This document shows positions 5,178-6,250 of a stretch of DNA of 6,250 nt, in pieces. The position numbers were made by a program, and so were the translations under genes. The first letter of the stretch is position 1. Every line of letters begins with the position of its first letter. The notes beneath the pieces were generated by a model. That model was not told the DNA's origin. It saw only the letters and a list, made by a program, of their open reading frames with translations, and made no database searches. The DNA is from Burkholderiaceae bacterium (GTDB lineage: Bacteria > Pseudomonadota > Gammaproteobacteria > Burkholderiales > Burkholderiaceae_D): positions 1-6,250 of the forward strand of contig JAISIS010000188.1 of the NCBI GenBank assembly GCA_031261905.1, written 5' to 3'.

Positions 5178-5417
5178 ATGTCCGATATCGAACAACGTGT
5201 GAAAAAGATTGTCGCCGAGCAGCTGGGTGTTGCTGAAGACGAAATCAAACTGGAATCATCTTTTGTCGATGATCTTGGCGCCGATTCACTCGATACAGTT
5301 GAGCTGGTTATGGCTCTTGAGGATGAGTTTGAAATCGAAATCCCCGATGAGCAGGCCGAAAAAATCACAACGGTCAAGCAAGCCGTTGACTACGCCACTG
5401 CCAATACGCAGTCATAA
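5178..5417 (+). CDS. acpP: Acyl carrier protein (AcpP)
   Basis: This 79-residue, very acidic four-helix protein carries acyl intermediates on 4'-phosphopantetheine. The attachment site is Ser37 in [18 protein letters not shown] (31-48), with the invariant DSL motif intact. Helix II (about 37-51) is rich in Glu/Asp for docking to FabD, FabG, FabH and Fab[20 protein letters not shown] (54-72) is the standard C-terminal segment. Length is normal (77-79). A good TGGAG (5166-5170) lies 7 bases before the ATG. A 157-bp promoter-rich gap separates it from fabG, which fits the family rule that ACP is needed in far greater amounts than the enzymes around it. fabF follows after 29 bases. Confidence 0.98.
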   Translation: MSDIEQRVKKIVAEQLGVAEDEIKLESSFVDDLGADSLDTVELVMALEDEFEIEIPDEQAEKITTVKQAVDYATANTQS

Positions 5418-5434
5418 TTTTCCCCCAACGATTC

Positions 5435-5440
5435 AAGGAG
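5435..5440 (+). promoter_or_regulatory. Ribosome binding site that fixes the TTG start of fabF
   Basis: AAGGAG, a near-perfect Shine-Dalgarno sequence, lies 6 bases before TTG 5447. No ATG or GTG occurs at a suitable distance in this frame, so the site supports the TTG as the initiator. Confidence 0.8.
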
Positions 5441-5446
5441 AACAGC

Positions 5447-6250
5447 TTGAGCCGTCCACGACAACGCCGGGTCGTTATTACCGGCCTGGGATGTATATCG
5501 CCTGTGGGAAACAGCGTTGCCGATATGTGGGGTGCGGTGACAGCCGGAAAATCCGGTATCGGACCCATTACCCGGTTTGACGCCTCTGCTTTCAGCACCC
5601 GTTTCGCAGGCGAAGTGAAGGATTTCCGGCTGGAAGATTATATTCCGGCCAAAGAAGCGCGCCATATGGATACCTTTATCCATTATGGTATGGCTGCCGG
5701 TATACAGGCGATTGAGGATAGCGGCCTTAAGGTAACGGAAGAAAATGCCGGCCGGATAGGCATCAATATCGGATCGGGCATCGGCGGGCTTCCCATGATT
5801 GAGCAAACCCATGAGGAATTGACCAAACGTGGCCCACGCAGGATCAGCCCGTTCTTTGTACCGGCTTCCATCATCAATATGATTTCCGGTTTTCTCTCTA
5901 TCCGCTATGGCATGAGAGGGCCAAACCTGTCTATTGTGACAGCCTGTTCAACCGGTTTGCACTGCATCGGCTTTGCCGGAAGGATTATTGCCTACGGCGA
6001 TGCGGATGTCATGGTCGCGGGTGGCGCCGAATCAACGGTATCACCTTTGGGCGTTGGCGGCTTTGCTTCTGCGCGTGCCCTGTCAACCCGTAATGATGAT
6101 CCTGCCACGGCATCCCGTCCGTGGGACAAGGATCGCGACGGCTTTGTGCTGGGCGAAGGTGGCGGCGTGATGGTACTTGAGGAGTATGAGCACGCCAAGG
6201 CGCGCGGCGCAAAAATCTACGCGGAACTGGTTGGCTTTGGCATGAGTGCG
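5447..6250 (+). CDS. fabF: 3-oxoacyl-ACP synthase II (FabF, KAS II), partial (C-terminus beyond the window)
   Basis: The first 268 codons of a beta-ketoacyl-ACP synthase are present; the frame is open to the last base. It begins at TTG with [20 protein letters not shown], matching the start of FabF proteins. Other landmarks are GSGIGGL (109-115), [14 protein letters not shown] (132-145), the active-site Cys167 in [41 protein letters not shown], and [15 protein letters not shown]. These match FabF rather than FabB. The two catalytic histidines and the conserved lysine lie past the edge, since FabF is usually about 410 residues. FabF condenses malonyl-ACP with medium and long acyl-ACPs and performs the temperature-sensitive elongation of unsaturated chains in E. 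coli. It lies 29 bases after acpP with no terminator between, so the two are probably cotranscribed. The next in-frame ATG (codon 27) would remove the first beta strand. Confidence 0.95.
   Translation, partial: MSRPRQRRVVITGLGCISPVGNSVADMWGAVTAGKSGIGPITRFDASAFSTRFAGEVKDFRLEDYIPAKEARHMDTFIHYGMAAGIQAIEDSGLKVTEENAGRIGINIGSGIGGLPMIEQTHEELTKRGPRRISPFFVPASIINMISGFLSIRYGMRGPNLSIVTACSTGLHCIGFAGRIIAYGDADVMVAGGAESTVSPLGVGGFASARALSTRNDDPATASRPWDKDRDGFVLGEGGGVMVLEEYEHAKARGAKIYAELVGFGMSA

Noticed and set aside
5209..5580. Plus-strand open frame overlapping acpP and the start of fabF
   Set aside because: It is out of frame with both real genes, rich in Ser/Pro/Trp, and reads through the fabF ribosome site.

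Overview
This window is a chromosomal core locus, the conserved yceF / yceD-rpmF-plsX-fabH-fabD-fabG-acpP-fabF cluster for fatty-acid and phospholipid synthesis, seen from the 5' end of yceF (maf) to roughly two-thirds of fabF. The order, the divergent yceF and the protein sequences point to a proteobacterium. FabD segments such as RAQAMQEAVPVGQGGMAAIL, the PlsX start [11 protein letters not shown], Fab[21 protein letters not shown] and the ACP segment [20 protein letters not shown] resemble Betaproteobacteria, most likely Burkholderiales and perhaps an Oxalobacteraceae-like organism of moderate GC. That placement is from remembered family sequences, not from a search.

Layout. 1-149 (minus strand): N-terminus of the Maf-type nucleotide pyrophosphatase YceF, running off the left edge. 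150-244: divergent regulatory region with a perfect inverted repeat and a candidate yceD promoter. 245-772: yceD (DUF177). 773-897: intergenic region with a nested hairpin and an extended -10 upstream of rpmF. 898-1080: rpmF (ribosomal protein bL32). 1081-1187: a Rho-independent terminator and candidate promoters, which divide the ribosomal part from the lipid part. 1188-5020: plsX, fabH, fabD and fabG, tightly packed, with ATGA overlaps at plsX/fabH and fabD/fabG and a 49-bp gap between fabH and fabD. 5021-5177: a promoter-rich gap whose most striking element is an 18-bp perfect palindrome overlapping an extended -10. 5178-5417: acpP. 5447-6250: fabF, starting at TTG and truncated by the right edge.

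How the genes work together. AcpP carries the acyl chain. FabD loads malonyl units onto it. FabH performs the first condensation with acetyl-CoA. FabF carries out later condensations, and FabG reduces each 3-ketoacyl-ACP. PlsX converts finished acyl-ACP to acyl-phosphate for phospholipid synthesis. YceD and bL32 link the cluster to ribosome assembly, so the locus joins membrane growth to ribosome production.

I found no mobile element, CRISPR array, tRNA, rRNA or evidence of a novel multi-gene system. Every protein is a recognisable housekeeping enzyme with its visible key residues intact. The observations worth a second look are regulatory: the acpP palindrome/promoter, the rpmF-plsX terminator, a hairpin placed between a Shine-Dalgarno-like site and the plsX start, intergenic hairpins, and unusual translation starts.
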